64,000 nt of DNA from Thelephora terrestris (taxonomy: Eukaryota > Basidiomycota > Agaricomycetes > Thelephorales > Thelephoraceae). This document shows positions 45,806 to 56,833 of the stretch, in pieces. The DNA lies in the NCBI GenBank assembly GCA_015956445.1, contig WIUZ02000006.1, positions 2,413,001 to 2,477,000 on the forward strand. The letters are read 5' to 3'. A program made the translations under genes and the position numbers. How positions within the stretch are numbered: the stretch's first letter is position 1; every line of letters starts with the position of its first letter. The notes beneath the pieces were generated by a model that ran no database searches, had not been told where the DNA came from, and saw only the letters and a list, made by a program, of their open reading frames with translations.

Positions 45806-48800
45806 TGTGGCGACATTGAATCTCCCATTCTCCGATTCCTTCCTATTGGTTGCTCGACTCCATTGTGTTCTGGACTCTTCCCGGCCTCATGACTGCCTCG
45901 AGGCAACCTTCACCCTGGTCACCGGACCTCTTCTATTGTCCCTTGGATGTTCTTCCCCGCTTCACATCTTCTTCCCGGGAACCCTGTTTCGAATCCTCGC
46001 GTTCTGCCTTCTTCCACCCGCTACTTGACCCTCCAGAACTTTGATATTCCCGACGCCTCGTTCCCCTCGCCTTTCACCATCATTTCGACCCTCGTTCTAG
46101 CTCTTTGCCATTGCTACCTATCACTATTGACTCCTTCCACCATCGATCTCCGGTTATCTCATCATTCTATGCTCTCGTCCCCACGATTCCTTATCGATCG
46201 GAACTTCCTGGTCGATTGATTAGTTACATTCCCCGCGCCGTTCCGTTCTCCGGGCATTTGCCTCCATTGCTATTGTCAGGGCCACTCTTCGCCCTTCAGG
46301 TACCAGTGCTGTTGGTGAGTCGCAACTCCAACCAACAAGAAACAATGGGGCAAAGGGGGAACGACTTCCCTATATCCACCCAAAGTCTACGTGGTCCAAA
46401 ACGCGATGGACGAGCGTTCTCCGGTAGGTTGTCCGAATTCACAGCAGGAGTGCCGAGCCTCTATCAGATAAATCCCTATCGTCTTCTGAGGGCAGATATA
46501 AGAGCCCGAGGATGGCGCCTCAAACTGATGCTTGGTTAAGAGAGCGGCGAGGAACTCCTTTTTGTAAGCGCGTTCGCCGATTCTTAACGCAAGGCTGAGA
46601 GAGAGAGGAGAGCGAACGTGTTCAGAGAGTTACTCGATAAGCTCTTCAGTGGCCTACAGCAAATACACCGATGCTGCAAGGAGAAGAGGACTTCCCGAGA
46701 TATCAAAGATGGGGAGTCCTCAGCTACTCTACTGGTACCTATATAGGAGAGTGGCCGGGACATAGATAATCCTATCTAATAATAACTCGGAGCAGAGAAG
46801 GGCCGAGAGTAAGCTAGAACAGTAAGCGGCCCGGGTTATAGAATAGAAATAATAAAGGAATGACTAATGGGTCAGGGTTCGTGAGAGAATAAGAAAGGGG
46901 TCATGACGTCGTGTGGGAAAGGAATGACAAAGGATAATATCACATGTGAAGACTGACCAATAAGAGGACGACGCGTCAGCTCGTCCGATCGGGACAACAA
47001 AAGACCGAGTGGGGCTTGAATGTCGAGGGCGAATTGTATGGGGAGTCTGGACCGGTGAAACGATGGACCGATCCAATGGCGAATAGGGCGCGAGCGCTAT
47101 TGGTGGTCGGATAAAGCGTAGTGCAAACCGGCCGTTGGATCCATCAAACTCCCTTCTTCCAAGCCAACACTTCCACCAACCAACTACTCATCATGCCCAT
47201 GATCTCTGACCGTGTCTTCCGTGCTGAGAACAGCACTGCTACCATTGAGTCCGCGGATCCTCGGTCCGTGCAGAACAAGAGCTACTTCCTGCCGAATGCC
47301 AACGTGGCGTACCCCAGCTATCGCGAGGTGCGACGTCACGTGTCGCTGTTTGCTGGCAACAACTGACATCGCTTTTGTAGATCTTCGCAGCGGCCGACAA
47401 GGTGGACGCTCGACAACTGGAGGCGACGATCGCCAAGCCTCCCAACTACCTGACCATGGACGACGAGTTGTGGTATCACAACTTGATCGACCATAAGCTG
47501 CAAGAGTCGATGCGAGGGGTAACGTTCAACACCGAGTTACGCATGCCGTATGAGACTCCGGTGGCTTCGTCGTTGTGGGGGCTTCTACGGATGGGGATCT
47601 ACGATCTGGGGAATGGAGAAGGAAGATGGCCTGGAGCGACTCGCTCCCAACACTATACAGCGGCCGTCGGTCACCGCCTTTGGTTCCTTCTGAGGACGGA
47701 ACAGAAAGCGGTGAGTCGATCTGTGCATCCCGCTTGTGGGATAACACTGATGGACTTATAGAATGAGCGGCTGAAGCGTGAGGTGAAGGAAGCGAAGGAC
47801 GACGCCCGTAGGATGTACTCGGAGGCGTTGGACACGAAGAAAACGCTCCTCCTGATGAACGATACGCTCCGCGTGACATTTGAGAGCGAGATGCTGGCGA
47901 TGCGCGAAGAACACAACCGATTGGTCGAGTCCTTGAAGGAACGAGACGACACCATCCAGCGAGACCTGATCGAGGTCGACCGACGGCTCAACCGTCATCG
48001 AAGGGCTCTGAATGAGCTCGACACCAAGGTTGGTGCGACTTCTCCTGGTCTTCAACCAAGAGAGCTCATACCACTTCTAGGTTGATACGTTGGATGACGC
48101 CTTGCCGTTGCTGGGCGCTCGGGTCGAGTCGATGAGTGAGCGATTGTGCCACTGCCGTATGCGTTCGGTAGCTGCGGTTCGCGACGAGTCCGGAGACGAG
48201 TCGATTCCTGATCGGATGGCTTCTCCCATAGGTGGGATGTCGGTTGACATATTTGGCTTGTCCACTGACGTCCCTTCTTAGCTTCCGATGGGTCGTACCG
48301 TACACCTGTGCATACTGATGGCGGGGAGGAGGTCGTCCGCGAGACGTCCGAGGAGACGGCGGTTAACCCGGTCAGCAGTTCTCCGGAGTTGGAGTATGCG
48401 GGGGAGAACGAGGTGGCTGTTCCGATCCCGCCTCCGTCGATCTCGCCGGTGCGTGGGCAACGTTCTATCCGTGCTCGTCGATGGGTTCCTTATCGTGGGG
48501 CACTTCGTCCAGCCCATCGCATGCGGCCCAGTAATCCAGACGCTGTCCGCCAGGGTGGAGACATCGAGTCCACCGTCCTATTCCGACGCAATGATGTTGC
48601 AGTGCCGTGTGGATCGCGGCGAGTTGGTTCCGGTGGAATCCGTCGACGTGAACGGATTGACGAACCTTACGCTCTTGTCGGTCCAGCGTGCAGCGGAGGC
48701 CGTTCGCCTGGTGGCTCAACTGACCGAGAGAGTGGAGGGTTGGTCAGTCCAGAGGACTCTGGATCAGACTACGGTCGATTCAGCGAGGAACCGCCTGCGC

Positions 48801-49849
48801 GCCGAGGTTCAGCTGGCCGTCGCTCATCGTCTGGAGGAAGCTCGGGTCGTCGAGATGGTCGACGAGGAAGTCGTCGAGAGTGCCTCGGAGGGAACGGAGG
48901 AGGAGATTGCCAGTGCTGAGGAGTACTGGCAAACCCGGTCTTGACGACTAGAGTCGGTGCACGTTAGTCTCTGTTCATAGGGTCGGTGCGGATTCAACTC
49001 CGTTGGCCATTCGTCTTGTGTCTTCGTTGCGGGTTCGCCCGCTGTAATATCATCTGTGCTTTGTCTGTGTTTCTTGATGACGTGTGAGTCGTGATAAGGA
49101 AACAGATAAGATAAGAAAGGGGTATGGGTAAGGAAAGTGGGCGAAAGTTGGGTATGAAAATGGTTCAAAAAGGGAAATAAAATTCAGCACGCTGACAGCT
49201 ATCTTCCGCTCTTGAGTTCTGTTCCCCTGCGTTTTCTCCTGTATGACACGGCTTTCTCTTGTGCCGTCGTCACCCCTTTGTCATCATCCCTGTAGTTACT
49301 CAGCCTTCGTCGTTGTTGCCCCCTAGTAGTTACCCCTCTCACCAAGTTCTCCTTAGTTTTGCTTTTCCGTTCCCCTTCTCTCTCACAGACTATCCTCGAC
49401 ACTGCCTATTTAGGAGATTCTTTGGTTTCCTTTATATACCGTGTCTTAGATAGCCTGGAATCCATCGACTCAGATCCCCCAGTTCAGTTCCAGTCCGAGT
49501 TCTCCAGTTCCCCGGTTTGCTCTCCAGTTCTCAAGTCAAGTTCTCTGTTTCTCTGTGTCTTAGTGCTACTCCTACCAGCCTACCTCTGCTACTCTACAAC
49601 GTTGCGGTGATTCTCCATCGCAACTCTTCGCAACCTCTGTTCCTATCCCTCTCTGCTTTGTCTCGAATCTCGCGCTTTACTCTAGTCGTCACGGTCTTCC
49701 CCGGCGATTCTCCAGACATCTTCGGGCATCTCTGAACAGATCTTCTGTTCCGGTGGTCGTACAGAACTCAACACTCAACCGGTACCCACCTCAACTGCTT
49801 GTCCACTCTTTCTAGGGTATCCGACTACCTGGAGTGTTCAGCAAGTTCA
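45806..49849 (+). mobile_element. Unclassified 4.0 kb inserted element with a coiled-coil gene
   Basis: Plavaka coding sequence stops at 49,850 (TAFH) and resumes at about 45,800 (LNARADTSCARIVD), so everything between was inserted. Candidate ends are TGTGGCGACATTG on the left and GTTCAGCAAGTTCA on the right, a TG...CA form, with ACGG/ATGG as an imperfect 4-bp duplication. The right 450 bp are CT-rich with a TATATA near 49,432. I found no pair of long direct repeats and no integrase or reverse transcriptase. It may be a non-autonomous LTR-kin element, or a different type. Classification and exact ends are uncertain. Confidence 0.5.
47193..48944 (+). CDS. Unknown coiled-coil protein encoded by the 4.0 kb insertion
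   Basis: I do not recognise the family. The gene starts at ATG 47,193 (MPMISDRVFRAENSTATIES) and has several short GT-AG introns. A conserved-looking N-terminal half reads SYFLPNANVAYPSYRE, then IFAAADKVDARQLEATIAKP, NYLTMDDELWYHNLIDHKLQ and ATRSQHYTAAVGHRLWFLLR. After an intron comes a long coiled coil (NERLKREVKEAKDDARRM, LVESLKERDDTIQRDLIEVD). A Ser/Pro/Glu-rich linker follows. The last exon starts at 48,540 after a GTGCGT...CCAG intron (TLSARVETSSPPSYSDAMML) and ends with helical, acidic sequence to YWQTRS. A second frame is also open in the last exon region; the one given is favoured because it continues the helical pattern. No catalytic motif is visible. Confidence 0.55.
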
Positions 49850-52279
49850 ATGGAAGGCGGTGGTTGGGGTGGAGAACATTCGTGGGAATCGGGCGGTTGG
49901 GCGGGCTTGGGTCTCGGTTGTAGTGATGACAAACAGGTTTGTGATAGGCCGAGGTGGTCCAAAGACTTGTGCGACTTGAGGTAGCTCCGACGTCCAGTTG
50001 TTGCTGTCGCCATCACAAGTGTCGAACATCCAGTCCGGCCCAGCGGCTTGGTGAGGTGTGTATACTTTGGCCGCGGTGTGGATGGCTGTTGCGAGTTTGA
50101 AGTGCTGGTGTTTTTCATTGTGGTTGAGGTGTCGACATATCTGCGGGTAGTAGTCGTGATTGTTGGTGTTCTCCCGGGGCGCCTTGATGAGATCGATGTG
50201 TAGACGTTCTGTGACATCTGCGGACAATTGGGGGAGTGCCCCCAACCACTTGATGCAGGAGACGATAGACTGGAGTAGCTCTAGTTTCGGGATTTGGAAG
50301 TGGGTCATTGCAGCTCCACTCTTTCCAACATGAAGGCTCAGGTCGAGGATGATCTGCTTGAACTGGTGGAATATCTCGAGGGCCCTAGTGATGTCATTCA
50401 GGATGTCGATGTTGAGGTTGTGAAGCTGGGAGAGATACTGCAAGTCGAAGAGAGCACGGACACAGATGACAAACTTGGGACGGACACAGTCTGCAATCAA
50501 ACCAAGGATGTATCCACTGGGGACAAGCCCCCACTTACTGACCAGGTACTTTTTAAATACATTGTGATTCCATGTCCAATGTACCAACACTTTGCTGGGC
50601 AAGAACAAGTTGAGTTCTTTCAGAATGTACTAAACAATGTAAATACTACCTCCCAACTCAGTACATTGTGGAAACATTCAAAAAGTACTGAATCATGTGA
50701 CCACAATGTCCCTGATCAGTAATTGCTCAGTACTTTTTAATTGTCCCAAAGAAAGTGATCAACAAGTACCTGCACTGCACATTGTGGTTTCAATCAAAAT
50801 TTACTGGGTCATGTGACTACAAAGGACTAAACTGGTGAATGCTGAGTACTTCTAGAATGTCTTAGGCGTATGTGTCCAAATTTTACCTGACTCAAAGAAA
50901 ATGTGATCACAAAGTGCTGAGACTTGGTAAATCCTAAACACTTTTTGAAAGAACCCAAAATGTACTGAATTGTTTAAAAAGTACTGTGCAACAATTCAGT
51001 ATATTTTTCTTTCTTTCAGAAAGTGTTCAGGATTCACCCAGTCTCAGTACTTTGTGATCACATTTTCTTTGAGCCACTCTTCTAAAATTTGGACACATGG
51101 GATCAGGACATTCTCAAAGTACTCAGCATTCACCAACTTGGTACTTTGTGGTCACATGACCCAGTAAATTTTAATTGAAACCACAATGTGCAGCACAGGT
51201 ACTTGTTGATCACTTTCTTTGGGACAATCCCAAAGTACTGAACGATTACTAATCAGGGACATTGCGGACACATGATTCAGTACTTTTTGGATGTTTCCAC
51301 AATGTACTGAGCTGGGAAGTAGTAGTTCCATTGTTCAGTACATTCTGAAAGAACTCAACTTGATCTTGCCCAGCAAAGTGTTAGTACATTGGACATGGAA
51401 CTACAATGTATTCAAAAAGTACCTGGTCAGTAAGTGGGGGCTTGTCCCCAGTGATCGTTGAATGTCTCGATGTTCACAACCGGTGACCTGTTTCAACAAC
51501 GAGATCCCAGAAGGAAAGTGGCGGTAACCGCTTCGCAGCTGGAGAAGGGCAAAGCGACGATCCAACTCAACGTCACCGATTGCTCGAAGGATCCATTTGA
51601 CGTCATGGTCCTAGAAAGACTTGTGGAGGTGGTGGAGGATCTCGACCGGAAAGACCTGTGATGGGTTCAGGAGTGTTCTGTCAGGCAGCCTCCAGTTGTG
51701 CCAAAAGGGGAGGTCAACGCCGTTGAGGCAGTGCAGTCCTCGAGCCTTGGTCGTGTAGGTGGCAACATTAGATGGGTTGAAGTGCGAGAGGTTGTTGAGA
51801 GATGCAAGGATGTCCAGAGTTGTTCATGGGGGATGCTGGAAGGGATCGCCAAACTCTCTGAAAGTTGCCGTGGTGAGGTGGGACGTCTTTTCTGCCATGC
51901 CAGTCAACTCAGCAGCTTCAGGCATATTGGCGATATAGGCAACGAGGGGAGTGAAACAGAAACAGGTATAGCCACCGTAGTCCCTCATCCAGGCTCCTGT
52001 CTGGGCGGTTGCTGGAGGGACGGGAGGGGTTTCTGGGCGAGGAGAGGCTGGCGGGTGTTCCTCATTAATAAAGAAAGTCTTGCAGCATGAGAACCGGTGA
52101 TTCACGTGTTTGAGGACGGGAGGTATTGTTTGCGAAAACCATGCCGCAAGTGGGACACGGTGTGGGGGCCATCGTGTTGGTGCTGAGTACTTGGCGCTGG
52201 GCACTGACTTAGGGGACACGAGTAGACCGGAGGCAAGTTTCCCACAGTTCCTTCCTCTCGATCTCATCCCCCATGTCAA
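49850..52279 (-). pseudogene. Plavaka transposase, middle part
   Basis: In minus-strand order the conserved Plavaka blocks are: FTPLVAYIANMPEAAELTG, KTSHLTTATFREFGDPFQHP (51.84-52.0 kb), NGVDLPFWHNWRLPD (about 51.7 kb), VEILHHLHKSF, DHDVKWILRAIGDVELDRRF and LRSGYRHFPSGISLLKQVTG (51.5 kb). After MITE-3 come VRPKFVICVRALFDLQYLSQ, IPKLELLQSIVSCIKW, LSADVTERLHIDLIKAPREN and YYPQICRHLNHNEKHQHFKL. The block ends with FSTPTTAFH at the edge of the next insertion. An in-frame TAG stands where the family has a tryptophan in the KSF-DHDVKW block, so this copy is dead even apart from the insertions. The start and zinc-finger region of the usual protein were not seen. Confidence 0.8.
50515..51453. mobile_element. 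CACTA MITE-3, palindromic, in Plavaka middle exon
   Basis: A 939-bp element with inverted ends CACTGGGGACAAGCCCCCAC and target duplication ATC (50,512-50,514 and 51,454-51,456). The arms are inverted copies along almost the whole length, with repeated AAGTACTGA, CAGTACTTT and CACAATGTACTG motifs that differ from those of MITE-1 and MITE-2. No coding capacity. Removing it with one ATC rejoins Plavaka codons to read QRYILGLIADC. Confidence 0.9.
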
Positions 52280-53615
52280 CTAAGACTCAATACAGCTTGA
52301 ACACCCCTCATGGCATCGAATCCCTCATCACACTGGTGGACCAGATGACCTCAGTGTTGCCGGTGAGTACTTTCTTCACACCTCATCTCATGGCAGGCTC
52401 ATTAATTTTGGCTTAAAGGTTGTCAACGTGGCCAGTGATGGATCCCTTACTAGCTCAGAGGCCCAGGAGAGACTGCTCCAGGAAATCCGAGCAAAATGAG
52501 ACGCCTTTGTGCAGGAAAAGGCCTGCATCACAAACCTCTTGAACTCGGCAATAGAGAAGGTCAAAATCTACAAGGTCCTACTAGGCATGACGGAATCGCA
52601 AGTTTGCAAGGTTGAAGATTTTATTGGGGACATTCGCTTTCGCCTTCGTGAGCGTGGCGTTCTTCTCAGCCATGCCTACATTTCCTCCGCCGCCCTGCCT
52701 CATACCAACATTGCCTCCGCTGCCACATTTTTGCCAGCCACCTCCACCTCGCCTCTGCCGGCCCTCGATGAAACAGTTCCTCGTCAGACAGGCCCAGAGT
52801 AAGTCCACCGCCATCACGTCTCGGACTCCTCCCCTTTTACACAATGCTAACACCCCCGTTGTTCTATTACTCTATGATTACACAGATCCCCCTTGGCGTC
52901 ACCCATGCTGCACGCCACTAACTCTTAGTCACTCTCTCGTGTTTCTTCGTGTTCTTTGTGTGCCCGGCACGTTCCTTACCACATGACCCTGTTTGTCTCT
53001 TATATAATGCAAATGAAATCTTGTGTTGTTTCCTTGCTCTTGCCCTTTCTTCCACTTCCCTCCTTCGTCTTATCTCTTTTTCAATCCATGCCAGCTGGCC
53101 GAGAAACAGGACAGGGAGGTGGACGGAAGTGTGGTCAGGCCACCCTCACTCACTCTGCTCACTCTGCCCCACCCGCCCCAGTCCCACCCCATGGCACTTC
53201 TCCAGCAAACAACACCCGGTCTTCTCGCTTGCGTACTGATCCAATCCAATTCGAACAAGGCTTCGAATCCTCCTCGTCGGTCCAGGGGAAGTGTCCACGC
53301 TCGTACCCCCAAGAGGAGGAAGTTGAGTCGCCCGCCGTTATTCCAAAAAAAAAAAAAAAACAAGGTCATGTTTTCCTATATCTCTTGTTCCCATATCTAA
53401 CCTCCTGCCACCCAGTCTGCCGTCTCGCACGATACCTCTGTGACATACGCTCACCCTGCACATATGGCTCACTCAGCAAGTACGGCTCACACTCCTAATC
53501 CAGCTCACCCTGCAAATATGTCGCTTGTTGATCCATCCCCCGGTTGTCTCCATTACTCTAATGATCACTTTGTCAATAGCAACATCAACTTGGCCCCTCA
53601 TTATCAAGTCCCTTC
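52273..53615 (+). pseudogene. Unknown plus-strand gene, 5' part, cut by a MITE
   Basis: I do not recognise the family. Exon 1 from ATG 52,273 reads MSTKTQYSLNTPHGIESLIT, and LVDQMTSVLP to a GTGAGT donor. Exon 2 continues VVNVASDGSLTSSEAQERLL, with an in-frame TGA at about 52,498 (an Arg-type context), then DAFVQEKACITNLLNSAIEK and IYKVLLGMTESQVCKVEDFI, a helical bundle-like region. A Ser/Pro-rich linker and a Lys-rich stretch encoded by a poly-A run (53,345-53,360) follow. After one more intron comes SAVSHDTSVTYAHPAHMAHS up to the MITE at 53,616. The layout suggests a coiled N-terminal domain and a disordered basic linker. Its continuation is probably the fragment at 56.8-58.1 kb. Confidence 0.45.
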
Positions 53616-54914
53616 CACTGGGAGCAAGGAAATACTTACCCAGTGGGTACATGGTGAGTGCATTGTGAGTTTTGAAACAATTCACCCAGTCTTTACCCAC
53701 CAGGTACTTTTTGGGTACTCTTTGAAAGATGCCCATCAATTCGCCCGCATTTTACCCACTGGGTACATGGTGGGTACTTTGTAAAAGTACCCACTCAGGA
53801 ACCCAGTGGGTATTTTTTGAGCAAAATCCCGGGGTTCTTTCACAATTTACTTTCCAATGTGCCCATCACAAAAAACTCACAATGTGGCTCAGTTACATCA
53901 AAAACTCTCAAAGAACCTGTTGAGTATCTGGTTGAGTACATTGTGATCAGATCAGTGGGTACTTTATGAAAGAACTCTCAACAAGTGGCTTGTGATGGGC
54001 GCTTTGGAAAGTAAATTGTGAAAGAAACCAGGGGTTTCGCTCAAGAAGTACCCACTGTGGTGTTCCAGTCCAGAACATTGCAAGTTCATTGCAAGGAAAT
54101 GGTCGATGTACCTGGCAAAAACTGACCCAGTACATTGCAAACACATTCTGAAATTTCCAGGCCAATTTCCTTGCAGTTTTCTGGGACAGAAAATGGTCAG
54201 TACATTCACAATGTTCCAGTGATGTTCCCATTAGGTAATCCATGGGTGCGTTCAGGGTTTTGCCAAAGAAAGTAACCTCAACATCGACGATCGGCACATT
54301 GACAATTTTCTTGGTCAGGAAAATTCAAGGTGCGCCCAACAGTGTTTTTGCAGTGTTCCGGGGTGGTACATCCAGAATGTACTGGTACCGTCGACTGCAA
54401 TGTACTGAGTTCAGCAAACACCAGGAACACTGCAGGAACACTGCAAGGAAACTGGAAAAACTGGGAAAATTTTGAATGAACGTGATGTTCCTGGTTTTTC
54501 CAGTTTCCTTGCAGTGTTCCTGTGGTTTTCCTGATGTTTGCTGAACTCAGTACATTGTGGTCGACGGCACCAGTACATTCTGAATTTACCAACCCAGAAC
54601 ACTACAAAGACACTGTTTGAGTGCATTTTGAATTTTGCTGACCAGGAACATTGTAAATGCGCTGATCGTTGACGTCGAGGTTACATTCTTTGGGAAAATT
54701 CTGAATGTACCCATGGATTACCTAATGGGACCGTCACCGGAACATTGTGAATGTACTGACCATTTTCTGTCCCAGAACACTGCAAGGAAATCAGCTTGGA
54801 AATTTCAAAATGTGTTTGCAATGTACTGGGTGGGTTTTTGCCAGGTAGATTGTCCATTTCCTTGCAATGAACTTACAATGTTCTGGACCGTAACACCACC
54901 CCTTGCCCCCAGTG
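53616..54914. mobile_element. Chimeric CACTA MITE (family A left, family B right)
   Basis: The left 437 bp (53,616-54,052) match MITE-2 through its centre and into its second arm. At the sequence ACCCACTG the element switches to a second family (54,053-54,914) built on GAACATTGCAAGG and CAGTACATTC motifs, itself an inverted repeat. The outer ends are still CACTGGGAGCAAGG and, inverted, CACTGGGGGCAAGGGG. No matching 3-bp duplication flanks it (TTC left, GGT right). An exchange between two elements at a shared CACTG explains this best. Confidence 0.75.
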
Positions 54915-55088
54915 GGTGGAAGTCAGCAGCTCTGCGCTTGCACATCAGGTATGTGGTTTGTAAACGTCAGCAAAAAATACTGATTTGGTTTCGGAAAAGT
55001 TCCAGGAACCTGTACCGGTACTTGCTAACCATTGGTCTCGCAATGGTGCACCTAGACCACCAACGTCCTCGTCGCATCAAGCTCCAGC

Positions 55089-56096
55089 CACTGGGGGCAA
55101 GGGTTGGTTTACTGAGTCAGTAAACAGTGAGTAAATCACAAGCAAATGGAAAAAGAACCCAGCCAAATATTGCCTGGCAAGCACAAAGCAAATTCACAAT
55201 TTACTGAGCCAATTTACCTGCAATTTACTGGGTTCAGTATGCGCTCAGTATTTTTGCAGTTTACTGGGTCATGTGACCATGGTTTACCCATTAGGTAAAC
55301 CTTGGAAAAATTCACAATTTACTGAACCAATTTACCAGCAATTTACTGGGCCACTTACCCAATCAGTATGTTTTTAATTTGCTGAGTGATTTAATCACAA
55401 TTTACTGGACTCAGTAAACTGGAAAAAAACCAAATTGGTTTACTGAAAACATACCTGACTGGTCAATTTGGAAAATGACCGAAACTTTACCTGGACGTGT
55501 CATTGTCAGTAAACTGCAAGTTTTCTTTCAGTAAATTGGAAATACACATCAGGTAAACTGGGAAAACACGTGACAATTTGATTGTGGTTTACTGGACTCA
55601 GTAAATTAGAAAAAAACCTAACCGGTTTACTGATGATGTACCTGATTGGCTGATTTGAAAAAAACTCGCAGGTGACATGTCCTGGTAAAATTTCGAGTTT
55701 TTTTCAAATCAGCCAATCAGGTACATCATCAGTAAACCGGTTAGGTTTTTTTCTAATTTACTGAGTCCAGTAAACCACAATCAAATTGTCACGTGTTTTC
55801 CCAGTTTACCTGATGTGTATTTCCAATTTACTGAAAGAAAACTTGCAGTTTACTGACAATGACACGTCCAGGTAAAGTTTCGGTCATTTTCCAAATTGAC
55901 CAGTCAGGTATGTTTTCAGTAAACCAGTTTGGTTTTTTTCCAGTTTACTGAGTCCAGTAAATTGTGATCAAACCACTCAGTAAATTGTGAATTTTCTGTG
56001 CACTTGCCAGACAAGTATTTCACTAGGTTCTTTTTCCATTTACTTGCAATTTACTCACAGTTTACTGACTCAGTAAACCAACCCTTGCCCCCAGTG
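55089..56096. mobile_element. CACTA MITE, family C (TTTACTG-rich palindrome)
   Basis: A 1,008-bp element with inverted ends CACTGGGGGCAAGGGTTGGT. Its interior is dominated by AATTTACTG, GTTTACTGA and AGTAAAC motifs. From about 55,420 to 55,950 the two arms are almost exact inverted copies, so the DNA could form a very long hairpin. Flanking triplets differ (AGC and TGT), so the original duplication is lost or an end has been exchanged. No coding capacity. Confidence 0.82.
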
Positions 56097-56361
56097 TGTG
56101 ACGGTCAGAAGCAAGCAGAAGGGAGGGATGATACGAGCAAGGAAGAGGGGGGCACAACACACAGGGTGCACAAAACACAACACATGATACGAGATGAGGA
56201 AAGACAGGGAGGCAAAGGACAACACAAGGGGTTGAACCAAGGTGCATTGAGGGTGCGCTCAACATGAGCAAGGAGCTCTGAATAGATCTGGCGGTGCGAC
56301 AGTTCATCCATTGGGACCCAGGACTGGTCACCGCCTGCTGCACAACAGTGAAGGGCGTTGA

Positions 56362-56833
56362 CACTGGGGGCAAGGGGTGGTGTTCTGGTACAGAACATTG
56401 CAAACACATTCTGAATTTTCCAGGCCAATTTTCTTGCAGTGTTCCAGGACAGAAAATGGTCAGTACATTCACAGTGTTCCAGTGATGTTCCCATTAGGTA
56501 ATCATATTGGGGTTAGCTGTGACAGCCAGTCATGTGATCTGATCATGTGATTGTGAGAATTTTTGTAATGGTATATAGTAGTGTTGATCCCATCAATACA
56601 ACTTGGCTTTTCTCTCCCATCATGTCCTGCAACAAATCAATGGGAAGGAACATCACTGGAACACTTTGAATGTACTGAGCATCTTCTGGCCCAGGACACT
56701 ACAAGGAAATCAACCTGAAAATCTCAGAATGTGTTTCCAACATACTGGGTTGGGTTTGGCCAGGTACATTGTCTATTTCCTTGTGTTGAACTTTCAATGT
56801 TCTGGACCTGAACACCACCCCTTGCCCCCAGTG
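56362..56833. mobile_element. CACTA MITE, family B, interrupted by a solo LTR
   Basis: A 472-bp element with inverted ends CACTGGGGGCAAGGGGTGGT and target duplication TGA (56,359-56,361 and 56,834-56,836). The arms match the right half of the chimeric element (GAACATTGCAAAC, ATTTTCCAGGCCAA). The centre contains a 130-bp solo LTR (56,505-56,634) with its own 5-bp duplication; without it the MITE is about 337 bp. Confidence 0.87.
56505..56634 (+). mobile_element. Solo LTR of a Ty1/Copia family
   Basis: 130 bp flanked by a 5-bp duplication AATCA (56,500-56,504 and 56,635-56,639). It is the reverse-complement counterpart of the LTR at 58,198-58,327, with about six differences over 130 bp. A solo LTR is the usual footprint of recombination between the two LTRs of one insertion. 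It is younger than the MITE it sits in. Confidence 0.85.

Larger units (their letters stand above)
39558..52279 (-). mobile_element. Plavaka-type CACTA (En/Spm superfamily) transposon, nested and 5'-incomplete
   Basis: This is the host element of the nested cluster. Its left end is proposed at 39,558, where CACTTAGCGGCGGGTAGTG begins directly after NLR coding sequence, with TCA as candidate target flank. The minus-strand transposase can be followed from about 52.28 kb to the stop at 39,965. It is interrupted by MITE-3 (50,515-51,453), an unclassified 4.0 kb element (about 45,806-49,849), a Tc1-like element (41,102-45,413) and MITE-1 (40,021-40,743). Subtracting these leaves roughly 5.7 kb of Plavaka sequence. 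The N-terminal part and the other terminus were not found. Plavaka elements are cut-and-paste DNA transposons common in mushrooms. Confidence 0.75.

Noticed and set aside
46600-46900. Possible LTR with a TATATA-like motif upstream of the coiled-coil gene
   Set aside because: No matching direct repeat was found at the other side of the 4.0 kb insertion, so it is not called as an LTR.
48308-48919. Alternative 203-codon frame rich in Arg/Gly/Ser in the 4.0 kb element
   Set aside because: The first part is shared with the preferred gene model, but the later Arg/Gly/Ser-rich part is best explained as the shifted frame of the helical last exon.
53345-53360. Poly-A run as a possible retrotransposon or processed-gene tail
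   Set aside because: It encodes lysines within a continuous reading frame and is followed by a plausible intron; no target duplication flanks it.
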